From Parapedobacter tibetensis (GTDB lineage: Bacteria; Bacteroidota; Bacteroidia; Sphingobacteriales; Sphingobacteriaceae): a stretch of 64,000 bases of DNA. Positions 1 through 8,683 of this stretch are shown here, piece after piece (position 1 is the first letter of the stretch; every line of letters begins with the position of its first letter). Under the pieces are notes generated by a model. That model worked only from the letters and a program-made list of their open reading frames with translations. It was not told the origin of the DNA and searched no databases. The stretch spans positions 186,001-250,000 of the forward strand of contig NZ_JAMXBE010000002.1 in assembly GCF_024704835.1 (NCBI RefSeq), in the 5' to 3' direction. Position numbers and translations under genes: made by a program.

Positions 1-1038
1 TGCAATCACCGAAAGGAAGACTGATTCCGTTAAAAACTGGCCAACCAACGCGTTTCTCCTGGCGCCGACCACCTTTCTTACACCGACCTCCTTCGCCCGC
101 TTTTCACTCCGGGCGGTACTCAGGTTGGTAAAATTGATGCAGGCCAACAAGAGGATGAACACACCGATAACGATGAATAGCCTGACCGTATTCATTCGGC
201 CAGCCACCATTTGCCCGTTTTCAGATTTGTTGTACAGGTGCCATTTACTGGCCGGATGCAGGAAGATATGCGCCTTATTGGATGGATCAGTGTCGTGCCT
301 GGCCACAAATGTCCGGATCTTTTCGTTGAATGTATTCAGCGCCACTTCGGGTCGGAGCAACACATACGTCTGGTGATTATAACTACTCCACGACCCAGAC
401 CCGTAATATACCATCCCGAGTGTTTTCTCCGCGAATAGCCAAGAGCAGAAATAGTCGACATCGCTGAATCGCGAATTTGCGGGAATATCCGCAATCACCG
501 CACTCACCACTAAGGTACTTAGCGTGTCTAAAGCGATGGATTTTCCTATGACATCCGCCTTTCCGAAAAGCCGCCGTGCCAAGGATTCGGTTAGCACTAC
601 GTTGTTGGGCGAGGCTAGCGGATTGGCTTTATTGCCGGCGATGAATTTGAAATCAAACAATTGGAAAAATGATGAATCCGGCGCAATGCCACTGGGCGTG
701 AATTTATGATCACCCACCCGAAAAACATACCGGCTACCCATGTTGGCTATCCGGGCCATGGCCTCCACTTCGGGATATTCTTCGGCTAGCGTCTGGCCGA
801 GTATAGCGGCCGTTTGCCCCCAAGCATGCTTTTCCCCTTGAAATTCATCTGCGGTGAAAACTTCATAAAGCCTGTCTGTATGGCTATAGAAGCGATCATA
901 CGTCAGCTCGCTCTGTATCCATAAGGCAATAGCGGTCGCCGCCATCATGCCGATTGTCAATCCAATGATATTAATGAATGAAAATCCTTTATCGCGTTTT
1001 AAATTCCGCCAGGCAATTTTGAGGTGGTTTCCGATCAT
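1..1038 (-). CDS. P1: FtsX/MacB-like ABC permease, 3' part outside window
   Basis: Open from the ATG at 1038 to the left edge, 346 codons with no stop, so only the N-terminal half of a roughly 790-residue permease is present. It begins MIGNHLKIAWRNL, has TM1 at about 20-42, a periplasmic MacB-type core domain at about 45-270, TM2 near 285-310, and the first coupling segment RAKEVGVRKVVGA close to the window edge. An in-frame ATG at 1050 would add MVIT, but all paralogues start at the M(I/L)xNxxK position, so 1038 is preferred. It has its own sigma-54-like module just upstream, so it starts a new transcription unit. The predicted +1 lies about 2 nt before the ATG, making the message nearly leaderless. 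Confidence 0.9.
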   Translation of the reverse strand, partial: MIGNHLKIAWRNLKRDKGFSFINIIGLTIGMMAATAIALWIQSELTYDRFYSHTDRLYEVFTADEFQGEKHAWGQTAAILGQTLAEEYPEVEAMARIANMGSRYVFRVGDHKFTPSGIAPDSSFFQLFDFKFIAGNKANPLASPNNVVLTESLARRLFGKADVIGKSIALDTLSTLVVSAVIADIPANSRFSDVDYFCSWLFAEKTLGMVYYGSGSWSSYNHQTYVLLRPEVALNTFNEKIRTFVARHDTDPSNKAHIFLHPASKWHLYNKSENGQMVAGRMNTVRLFIVIGVFILLLACINFTNLSTARSEKRAKEVGVRKVVGARRNALVGQFLTESVFLSVIA

Positions 1039-1050
1039 GGTTATTACCAT

Positions 1051-1156
1051 CTCATTTTTTAAGCCAAAAATATAACGTATTGTTTGATAGTGGGTTAATA
1101 CTATTTTCTTGGCAGGTAGTGTTCGATATCGAACACCTGTTGTCCAATAACGAACA
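1051..1156 (-). promoter_or_regulatory. Sigma-54-like promoter with paired palindromic upstream sites, before P1
   Basis: Proximal palindrome TGTTCGATATCGAACA at 1120-1135 and distal palindrome TGTCCAATAACGAACA at 1141-1156, 21 bp centre to centre. On the minus strand the -24 box TTTTTGGC starts its TGG at 1066. The -12 TG is at 1054-1053, with GG-N10-G spacing. The same arrangement and the same 54-bp offset recur at four other places. A partial IHF-like core, TATCAA, lies in the spacer. The regulator is inferred to be an NtrC-type enhancer-binding protein encoded elsewhere. Confidence 0.75.
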
Positions 1157-1169
1157 TCAGGCTAAACTA

Positions 1170-3542
1170 TCATTCATCCCGCAGCGACTCTACCGGATTG
1201 GCTAATGCTGCCCGGATCGCTTGCCAGCTGATGGTAAGCACTGCAATCGCCAGCACCACCACCCCCGCTAGGGCAAACATCCACCACTCGATATCGATAC
1301 GGTAGGCAAAACCTTCCAGCCATTTGTTCATCGCCCACCATGCAATGGGGGAGGCGACCGCCAGGGCAATCATCATCAGTTTAACGAAATCCTTAGAAAG
1401 CAGGGTTGCAATACCAGAGACAGACGCCCCCAATACCTTGCGGATACCGATTTCTTTGGTACGCTGTTGCACCCCTAATGAGATCAAACCAAATAGACCG
1501 AGGCAGCTGATGAGTATGGCCACGGATGCCGCTATCCAGATTAATTGTTGTTGGATGGATTCGGCAGCGTAGAGCTGTTCGATTTGGTTGTCAACGAATT
1601 GATATTGGAAAAGGCTGCCAGCATAACGGACTTTCCATTCCTCCTCCAGCTGGGAAACAAATGCTGCGACGTCTTGGCCATTGGTTTTGATGGCCAGTGA
1701 CTGCATAAACTGTTCGTTATAGCCTAGTACGGTGGGCTCGATGGTTTGGCGCAACGTATGGATATTATAATTGCCCACTACGCCGACAATGATGCCCGGG
1801 TCGCCATCAATACCACCAAACACCAATGATTTTCCGACAACGTCCTGCAGGTTGTCGAAGCCCAATTGATTGGCCATACGTTCATTGATCAAATATTCAT
1901 GTACCGCAGCCGTGGAGCGGATATTGCGCCCTGCTAATAGTTGGATACCGAATGCATGTACATACGCACTATCGGCGAATGTGGTTTTTGCCGACCAGGT
2001 TTCCCAATCCGGGCGGGTATCGAACCGTAGTGTTCCGCCCCGCTGGTCGTGGTTAGCGGGCGATCGGAAGCAATAGCTATAGGCAGTCACTCCCGGCTGT
2101 GCATCCAGGAACGAGCGCCAATGGCTATCATTGGCATGCCCTTTCGGTAAGGTCAGCATGATCACGGATTCCCTGTCAAAGCCAATGTCGGTTTGTTGTA
2201 AATAATGGACTTGGCGCATGATCACGATCGTAGCCAGTACCAGGCAAATGGAAAGCGTATTTTGGATAACCACCATAAGCCTCCGCCCCAATGGTTTCCC
2301 GAAACCAACCTGTTGCCGAATGGCTTGCAATGCATGGATCTTGCCAATCGTCCATGCCGGGTAAATTCCGGCTGCAAACCCAATGATCAACCAAGCGACA
2401 GCAGCTGAGATGATGAGTTGCAGTGTAGAAAATAGCAGTACCGGTTCCATCGGGAAGAGGTAGTTGTTGGCAAGGGGGATGGCGATAGCCACTAGGGCGA
2501 TGCCAAAAAGGGTTGCCAATGCAGCAACGACTAGCGATTCGGTTATCAGCTGCATAAAAAGCTGCCAACGGCTACTGCCCAACACTTTGCGCGTGCCGAA
2601 TTCGGAACTCCGCCGAGCATACTGAGCGATGGATAAATTGACGTAGTTGAGGAGCGCCATCAGCAAGACGGCCGTCCCGATGATTGCTAGGATAATAAGT
2701 AACGACTTTTGCATCGTTCCACCGTACCGCCCATTGAAATGCATATCCGTCAGCGGGAGTAAAGAAAATTTAAAGAGCTTTCCGGTTTCTTCGCCAAAGG
2801 TATCCAAGGTCATTGCCCGCAAGGTTTTTTCCACTTGCGCTGTTGTTGTTCCTTCAGCAAGACTGATATAGACTTGGTTGGTCGAATTGAGGTACCCCCA
2901 ATCGCTGAAAAAGCCGTCTTCCAACCCGGTTAGTACGTTTTTGATGGATGATTCCGAGATGTAGAACGCGTTTTTCAGGCTGGTATTGGAAGGTTCATCG
3001 GCCAAAACACCCACCACCTTAAGCGGCACTTCGCCCACCGAAATTAGCGCGCCCATCGGATCTTTGCTGCCAAAGAACCTAGCGGCTGTAGAAGCCGTCA
3101 ATACGACGGTGTTGGGCTGGTTCAGCGCTTCGGGCTTGCCTGCCAACCAATGGTAATCAAAGAGGTTGAACCAATCTGAAGCAGCGAAAGCACCTTTTTT
3201 TTCCGAGTCAAATAGCTGTCCGTTTACGCGGATGGTCAGGTCTTGATTGATCATGGCGAAGGCCGCTTGATCCACCCCCGCTACGTTGGTTTTCAACGCT
3301 TCGTAGATGGCATAGGAAGCCCCTTCATTATAAGATGTCTCCTCCAATAATAGGTCTGACACCAGCTTGTAGGTGTGCTGAGCCCGATTATGGTAATTGT
3401 CGTAACTGTTATGAAAGGTGATGTACCGATAAATAAATAACCCGCATCCGATAGCCACACCGAGCCCGATGATATGAAGAGCCGTATACCTAAAGTTCCT
3501 GCCTAGGCTTCGCAACGTAGTTTTGAGGTGGTTTATCTTCAT
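1170..3542 (-). CDS. P2: FtsX/MacB-like ABC permease (subfamily A)
   Basis: 790 residues. TM1 is near 20-42, the first periplasmic MacB-core domain about 45-270, TM2-TM4 about 280-405, TM5 about 430-450, the second periplasmic domain about 455-665, and TM6-TM8 about 675-785. The first coupling segment reads SSEFGTRKVLGSS, lacking the usual KE. The second is canonical, [14 protein letters not shown]. It ends NPVESLRDE. Its N-terminal half closely resembles P11 and P16 (shared motif around EGASYAIYEA / KGASYAMYKA), defining a subfamily. Last gene of the P6-P2 unit, 62 bp after P3. In the MacB/LolCDE superfamily such proteins couple cytoplasmic ATP hydrolysis to periplasmic work without moving substrate through the bilayer. 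The substrate is unknown. Confidence 0.93.
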   Translation of the reverse strand: MKINHLKTTLRSLGRNFRYTALHIIGLGVAIGCGLFIYRYITFHNSYDNYHNRAQHTYKLVSDLLLEETSYNEGASYAIYEALKTNVAGVDQAAFAMINQDLTIRVNGQLFDSEKKGAFAASDWFNLFDYHWLAGKPEALNQPNTVVLTASTAARFFGSKDPMGALISVGEVPLKVVGVLADEPSNTSLKNAFYISESSIKNVLTGLEDGFFSDWGYLNSTNQVYISLAEGTTTAQVEKTLRAMTLDTFGEETGKLFKFSLLPLTDMHFNGRYGGTMQKSLLIILAIIGTAVLLMALLNYVNLSIAQYARRSSEFGTRKVLGSSRWQLFMQLITESLVVAALATLFGIALVAIAIPLANNYLFPMEPVLLFSTLQLIISAAVAWLIIGFAAGIYPAWTIGKIHALQAIRQQVGFGKPLGRRLMVVIQNTLSICLVLATIVIMRQVHYLQQTDIGFDRESVIMLTLPKGHANDSHWRSFLDAQPGVTAYSYCFRSPANHDQRGGTLRFDTRPDWETWSAKTTFADSAYVHAFGIQLLAGRNIRSTAAVHEYLINERMANQLGFDNLQDVVGKSLVFGGIDGDPGIIVGVVGNYNIHTLRQTIEPTVLGYNEQFMQSLAIKTNGQDVAAFVSQLEEEWKVRYAGSLFQYQFVDNQIEQLYAAESIQQQLIWIAASVAILISCLGLFGLISLGVQQRTKEIGIRKVLGASVSGIATLLSKDFVKLMMIALAVASPIAWWAMNKWLEGFAYRIDIEWWMFALAGVVVLAIAVLTISWQAIRAALANPVESLRDE

Positions 3543-3604
3543 TTTTTAGCCATTAACTGCCCGACCGCCAATCTTCCGCCTGGACCAAGTTAACAATTTT
3601 CTGA

Positions 3605-6013
3605 TTATTCATCCCGCAACGACTCCACCGGATTGGCGCGATTTGCTTTCGTGCATAATCCAATAATCAATCCGTAAGCGAGTACAAAGACCAACAAGCA
3701 AACCAGTAAGTAAGCGCCTACATCTTGGCTTATCCGGTATGCATAGCCTTCCAACCATTTGTTGGCCATCCAATAGGTAATTGGCCAGGCAATGAGGTTG
3801 GCCAAAATGATGAGGCGGGTATAGTCCTTCATAAACAGCAAGGTAAGGTGTCTGAGTTCCGCCCCGAGCACCTTTCTTACAGCGATTTCTCTCCTGCGCT
3901 TGGCCAGCGTGAAGCTCACGATGCCGAATATACCCAGCGCAATAATCAAGAAATTCAACGTCGTAGCCACATCCGCCGCCCGTTTCAGCTGGAGCTCAGA
4001 TTGGTACAGGGAGGCAAATTGGTCGTCCATGAAGCTAAATTCAAACGGCGCGTCGGGTACTAATTTCTCCCATTGTTGCTTGATAAGCGGGATGGTTTCA
4101 GCCATATTTGTCCCGTTCAGTTTTAACGAGAGGAAGCGGTAGGAAAGCCAGTCCTGCACGTGGAAGAACGCAAGGGGTTTGATTTGCTCTTGCAAGCTGG
4201 AATAGTTGTAGTCTTTGACCACCCCCGCGATGGTGACCTCGTCGCCTGACGAAGGTGGCCGCAGTTTTTGATTGACCGCTGTTTCCGGTGTTAACCCCAA
4301 CGCCCTCACTGCCGATTCGTTCAGTACCACCTGGTTGGGGATATGGCCACCAGATTGCGAAAAGCAGGTGCCGGCGAGTACCGTCATCCCAAACGTATGG
4401 GCATAGTCCTGATCAACCCCGATGGAGTGAATCATCGTTACGGGGCTATCGCCTGTGGCCAACATGAACCCGAATGCATTTGGCGGTTGGCGCTTAGGCA
4501 CCTCAAACGACAGCGAAGCGCTTTCCACGGCCGCTAGCTCGGTGAGCGCGTGCTTTACTTCCATCATTTTTTGCACGCCGGTGGCATCCCATCGTTTCGG
4601 GAACGCGGTGATGACCATTACCTGGTCTTTGCTGTAGCCGATGTCTTTCGAGAAGATGTAGCCCACCTGGCGCGATACAATCAGCGTGCCGATAAACACC
4701 GCAATACCTAAGGTAAACTGGACGGTCAACATCGTTTTACGAAGGGTAAGATTGCCCACGGCGGTATCGATCTTCCCTTTTACGGCAGCGGTAACCGGCG
4801 ACGAGCTAAGCCGGAAGGCAGGGTAAATACCTGCCAAAAGACCGGTAATCAGCACGAGTGCCGATAGGCCTGCATATGCCGCCCATCCGAAATCGAATAC
4901 GGAATCCAATTGGGTGTTTAAAATTTCGTTAAAAACGGGTCGCAGCAGTTGGTAAAGCGGCAGGGAGAGCAGTGCAGCAAGCGCGGTAAGGAATAGGGCC
5001 TCACCGAGAAACTGGATAACCAGCTGTTGCTTGGCGCCGCCGAATACTTTGCGCAGGCCGATCTCTTTAAGCCGCTGTGATGATGTAACGATGCTGATAT
5101 TGACGAAGTTGATAACCGCCATCAGCAGGATGAACAGCGCTGATAACGACAGGATGGTGATCATTCGGCGGGCTGCGCCGCCGTTGTCATTGAGGTAATA
5201 GTCTTTCACCGGTGCCAGCTCAACGGTTAGGTTTTGCTGGATGTTTTCCGGCGTATATTTGGCAAGCACCTGCTGGCAGGGTACCACCAGATCGGCCGGT
5301 GTGACGCCTGGCTGAAGTTGGACCATGCCCATCTCGAAGGGATTGTCCCAACCGGACGCCGGATCTTCAAATCCGAAGTACATATTGCCTTCCGTGGGCA
5401 CGAATACCGAATAACCGTCGTCTACCAGGTGCGTAACCGAATTATAGGGGATATCTGCAATTACTGCAGAAACGTGATAATCTTGCTTTTCACCTTGCAC
5501 GGTGGTGTGGACGCTAATGGTTTCATTTATGGCGTCTTTTTTCCCAAACAGTTTGAGCGCCATACTTTCGGTGATGACGGCGGATTGGTTGTTGGGGAAG
5601 GGGCGGTCGGCATTGCCATAGCTAACCGGAAAGCCATACATCCGGATAAAGGAGGTATCACCGATGGCAATATCCTCCACAAAGTGCTTATCGCCTGCGG
5701 AGACAACATTATTTACCGGGTTGTACCGGTAATAGTCGGCCACTAACGATGGGTATTCTTCACGCAGCGTCTTGGCCAATGGTCCCAAGGTTGTGATATC
5801 CAGCCCGAGCCCTTCGGTTTTCCAGTTGCTTTTGACCATGTATTGATCATCGACGTTTCGGAGCGAGCGGTTGATGCTGTACTGATTGAGTACATACATA
5901 CCCACTACCATCGTGAAGGTGAGACCAATGGTAAGGCAGAAAACATGAATGAACGAAAACAGCTTGTGTTTTGATAGGTAGCGCCAGCCTGTTTTGAAAT
6001 AGTTCTTAATCAT
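3605..6013 (-). CDS. P3: divergent FtsX/MacB-like ABC permease
   Basis: 802 residues, starting MIKNYFKTGWRYL. The first coupling segment RLKEIGLRKVFGGA is typical. The second, RRREIAVRKVLGAE, has Ala in place of the usual Gly. The region around TM8 also differs: the common motif WWMFAVAGL is replaced by VGAYLLVCLLVFVLAYG, yet the protein still ends ANPVESLRDE, which suggests that the tail is kept under selection or by gene conversion. Fourth gene of the P6-P2 unit. The 196-bp gap to P4 upstream contains the 79-bp inverted repeat. Substrate unknown. Confidence 0.92.
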   Translation of the reverse strand: MIKNYFKTGWRYLSKHKLFSFIHVFCLTIGLTFTMVVGMYVLNQYSINRSLRNVDDQYMVKSNWKTEGLGLDITTLGPLAKTLREEYPSLVADYYRYNPVNNVVSAGDKHFVEDIAIGDTSFIRMYGFPVSYGNADRPFPNNQSAVITESMALKLFGKKDAINETISVHTTVQGEKQDYHVSAVIADIPYNSVTHLVDDGYSVFVPTEGNMYFGFEDPASGWDNPFEMGMVQLQPGVTPADLVVPCQQVLAKYTPENIQQNLTVELAPVKDYYLNDNGGAARRMITILSLSALFILLMAVINFVNISIVTSSQRLKEIGLRKVFGGAKQQLVIQFLGEALFLTALAALLSLPLYQLLRPVFNEILNTQLDSVFDFGWAAYAGLSALVLITGLLAGIYPAFRLSSSPVTAAVKGKIDTAVGNLTLRKTMLTVQFTLGIAVFIGTLIVSRQVGYIFSKDIGYSKDQVMVITAFPKRWDATGVQKMMEVKHALTELAAVESASLSFEVPKRQPPNAFGFMLATGDSPVTMIHSIGVDQDYAHTFGMTVLAGTCFSQSGGHIPNQVVLNESAVRALGLTPETAVNQKLRPPSSGDEVTIAGVVKDYNYSSLQEQIKPLAFFHVQDWLSYRFLSLKLNGTNMAETIPLIKQQWEKLVPDAPFEFSFMDDQFASLYQSELQLKRAADVATTLNFLIIALGIFGIVSFTLAKRRREIAVRKVLGAELRHLTLLFMKDYTRLIILANLIAWPITYWMANKWLEGYAYRISQDVGAYLLVCLLVFVLAYGLIIGLCTKANRANPVESLRDE

Positions 6014-6123
6014 TCTTTAGACATTTAGCTGTGAGACAATAAGCACTAATCAGTCAGTCCTTGCTCTTTATTACTTTTATTTTTGTTCTATATAATCCCC
6101 AATTCCCTCTTCCTACCTCCACT

Positions 6124-6202
6124 GTTTTAGCCTGTTGCGAAGACGGCCTAGGATACAGTAGCGAAGCGCCCTGAATCAAGACGACGCGCAACAGGCTAAA
6201 AC
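6124..6202. repeat. 79-bp inverted-repeat (REP-like) element, copy 1
   Basis: Perfect 16-bp arms: GTTTTAGCCTGTTGCG at 6124-6139 pairs with its reverse complement at 6187-6202. The 47-bp centre contains CCTAGG and GAAGCGCC. It starts 8 bp after the P4 stop codon in the direction of transcription. A second copy sits in the same position after P13 at 43004-43082. It could be a REP/BIME-like mobile repeat or an mRNA 3'-end hairpin. No poly-T run follows, so it is not a standard intrinsic terminator. Confidence 0.8.
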
Positions 6203-6209
6203 TAAAACA

Positions 6210-8582
6210 TCACTCATCCCGCAACGAGTCAACCGGATTGGCTACCGCCGCCCGGATGGCCTGCCAGCTCACCGTGAGCAGCGCGATCACCACCGCCGCC
6301 AATCCTGACACGGCAAACATCCACCATTGGATGTCGATGCGGTAGGCAAAATCTTCCAGCCATCGGTTCATCGCCCACCAGGCAATGGGGGAGGCGATAA
6401 CCACGGCGATCAGTACCAGCTTGACAAAACCGGTTGAAAGTAGGTAGACCACGTTGCTTACGGAGGCACCCAATACCTTTCGCACGCCAATTTCTTTTAC
6501 CCGTTGTCCGGTCATGAATGCCGCAAGGCCGAACAGCCCCAAGCACGATATGGTAAGGGCCAACACGGCGAAGCATGTGGCGAGCTTGCTTACCAGCTGT
6601 TCACTTTGGTACAGTTTGGAAAATTCCCAGTCAGAAAATTGGTAAGTGAATGGAATAGTAGGATTTAACTTCTCACCAAGTTGCTTCAGACTCTTCAGTG
6701 CAGGGGCAATCTGTCCAGGGGCAATCCGGACGAGAATAGTGCCCCAACCCCAGTTTTCGTCCAGCCGCACAATTAACGGCTCTATAGTATGGTGCATTGA
6801 ATTGAAATGGAAGTCTTCGAGTACACCAACGACCTGACCTTGTCGCCCATCCCATTCCAATGGCTGTCCGAGCGGCTGTTGGAACCCCATGGCGTTCGCT
6901 GCAGTCTCATTGATGAGAAAGGACGCGGTATCAGCTCCGAACGCTGGGGAAAAATCACGCCCCGCTTTCAGACGGAGACGCATAGTCCTGACAAAATCGT
7001 ATCCAACCACCGCATCAGTGAAGGACAAGGTTGTGCCCGGAGGCTTGCCTGGCCAGGTAACACCCCAAGTGTGGTGTTCAATATAAGTGGGCGAATTGCG
7101 CATTTTTGATATGGAAAGGATACCGGGCATGGTAGCGGCCTGCGTCTTAAATAAGTCATAACGTGTGACAAGGTCACCCTCTATTGGGATGTACAATAGG
7201 TTACTGCGTTCATAGCCAATGTTGGCATGTTGAATGAAGGCCATCTGCCGCTGGAACACCAGCATCGCTGCTATAAGGATAATTGAAAGGCTGAATTGGA
7301 AAACCACTAAACCTTTCCTGAAAAATGCCCCGCCCTTAGCGGTTTTTTCCTTCAACGCCTGCAAGGGATTTAACGATGAAAGATATAGTGCCGGATAACT
7401 GCCTGAAAATAGCCCAACAATAAGCCATATACCAAACAATCCAAGCCAAAACTTGACCGTGGAAACCGGTATGAAAAGTTGTTTGCCCGTAAGTTCTTGG
7501 AATAACGGCAGGAGAGCAAATAGCAGCAGCAGGGAAATCGTGATTGAAACAGCTGTTAATGATAAGGCTTCCAACAGGTAACGGAAAGCCAATGATGCGC
7601 GACTAGCACCGATGGTTTTGAGTAACCCCACCTCCTTGGCCCGTTTCACTGCACCCGCGGTTGCTAGGTTCATGAAATTGATAGAGGCTATTACCAAAAT
7701 GAAGATAGCAAGTATCGAGAATAGTCGCACGTACGCTACACGTCCACCGCTGGGGTAGCCATTTTTAAACATGCCATTCAGGTATCGGCTGGGATATGAT
7801 TGCATGGCCAATTCTTGTTTTACCCCTTCTTGGCGGTCGATATACTGATACAGGAAGTCCTTAATCTTTCCCTCTACCTGCGCCGGATTGGCACCGGGCT
7901 TCAGGAGGATAAACGTGGCAGGCGAGGCATTCCCCCAGCGGCTGGCCCAGGCGTTTTGAGCCATGAAAGGTGCCCAGCTGCGCAAAAAATCAAACTGCTG
8001 GGAAGAATGCGGCGGCAAATCTTCAAAGACGGCAGTCACGCGCAATTCTTCCCGGGCTTCGAGGTTGATTGTCTGCCCCATTACCTTTTCGGGACTTCCG
8101 AAAAAGTAGGACGCCATCTTCCGCGAAATCGCGATGCCGTCGGGCGTTGACAGGGCCGTGGCTTTGTGGCCCAATAGCAGGGGGTAGGTAAACATAGAGA
8201 GGAAGTCATCACCAACGTGGAAACCGAGCATCTTGCCCGTTTTTTCACCCGTCTTCAAATTGCTGCTGGTGCCCGGTGCTGCGATGTATTCAAATCCGCT
8301 GGTCAAAGCGATTTCAGGCACCTTGTTTTTGAGCTCCTGTGCCAGCAACCCCTGTGTTGCAAAGCTTGCTTCCACTTTTCCTTCATAAAAGTTGCGGCTG
8401 TATACCTGGAAAAGCCGATCGCCCTGCTCGTGGAAATTATCCACACGCCGTTCATCCTGCACCCACAGCAGGATAAAAAGGCTGGCGCAAATCCCAATCG
8501 CCAACCCAGCAATATTGAGCAATGAAAATGCCCGATCCTTCATCAGGTATCGCCAAACCGTTTTGAAATAATTCTTTATCAT
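6210..8582 (-). CDS. P4: FtsX/MacB-like ABC permease
   Basis: 790 residues from the ATG at 8582 (MIKNYFKTVWRYL). An upstream ATG at 8636 is in frame, but the extra 18 residues (MGARTNKRMGELANK...) are a translation of the degenerate TTCGTTTATTCG spacer words, so it was rejected. The first coupling segment, RAKEVGLLKTIGAS, departs from the RKV consensus. The second, [14 protein letters not shown], is normal. The C-terminus is [14 protein letters not shown]1 resembles P1, P13 and P14 (LWVQ/WIQ + DER/NEL). Middle of the P6-P2 unit; 101 bp separates it from P5 upstream. Confidence 0.92.
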   Translation of the reverse strand: MIKNYFKTVWRYLMKDRAFSLLNIAGLAIGICASLFILLWVQDERRVDNFHEQGDRLFQVYSRNFYEGKVEASFATQGLLAQELKNKVPEIALTSGFEYIAAPGTSSNLKTGEKTGKMLGFHVGDDFLSMFTYPLLLGHKATALSTPDGIAISRKMASYFFGSPEKVMGQTINLEAREELRVTAVFEDLPPHSSQQFDFLRSWAPFMAQNAWASRWGNASPATFILLKPGANPAQVEGKIKDFLYQYIDRQEGVKQELAMQSYPSRYLNGMFKNGYPSGGRVAYVRLFSILAIFILVIASINFMNLATAGAVKRAKEVGLLKTIGASRASLAFRYLLEALSLTAVSITISLLLLFALLPLFQELTGKQLFIPVSTVKFWLGLFGIWLIVGLFSGSYPALYLSSLNPLQALKEKTAKGGAFFRKGLVVFQFSLSIILIAAMLVFQRQMAFIQHANIGYERSNLLYIPIEGDLVTRYDLFKTQAATMPGILSISKMRNSPTYIEHHTWGVTWPGKPPGTTLSFTDAVVGYDFVRTMRLRLKAGRDFSPAFGADTASFLINETAANAMGFQQPLGQPLEWDGRQGQVVGVLEDFHFNSMHHTIEPLIVRLDENWGWGTILVRIAPGQIAPALKSLKQLGEKLNPTIPFTYQFSDWEFSKLYQSEQLVSKLATCFAVLALTISCLGLFGLAAFMTGQRVKEIGVRKVLGASVSNVVYLLSTGFVKLVLIAVVIASPIAWWAMNRWLEDFAYRIDIQWWMFAVSGLAAVVIALLTVSWQAIRAAVANPVDSLRDE

Positions 8583-8683
8583 TCCTTTTTGCTTATTTGC
8601 TAACTCGCCCATTCGTTTATTCGTCCGAGCGCCCAAAGCGAATTAACGCATATGCACATCCGCGAATAGGCGCAAAAATAAAA

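Noticed and set aside
1120-1156. Palindrome pair as a dif/att recombination site
   Set aside because: It recurs five times at a fixed distance from a promoter-like element and in one orientation, which fits regulation, not site-specific recombination.
2176-2568. 130-codon frame inside P2
   Set aside because: A shifted frame of the permease gene, with Cys/His/Pro-rich nonsense composition.
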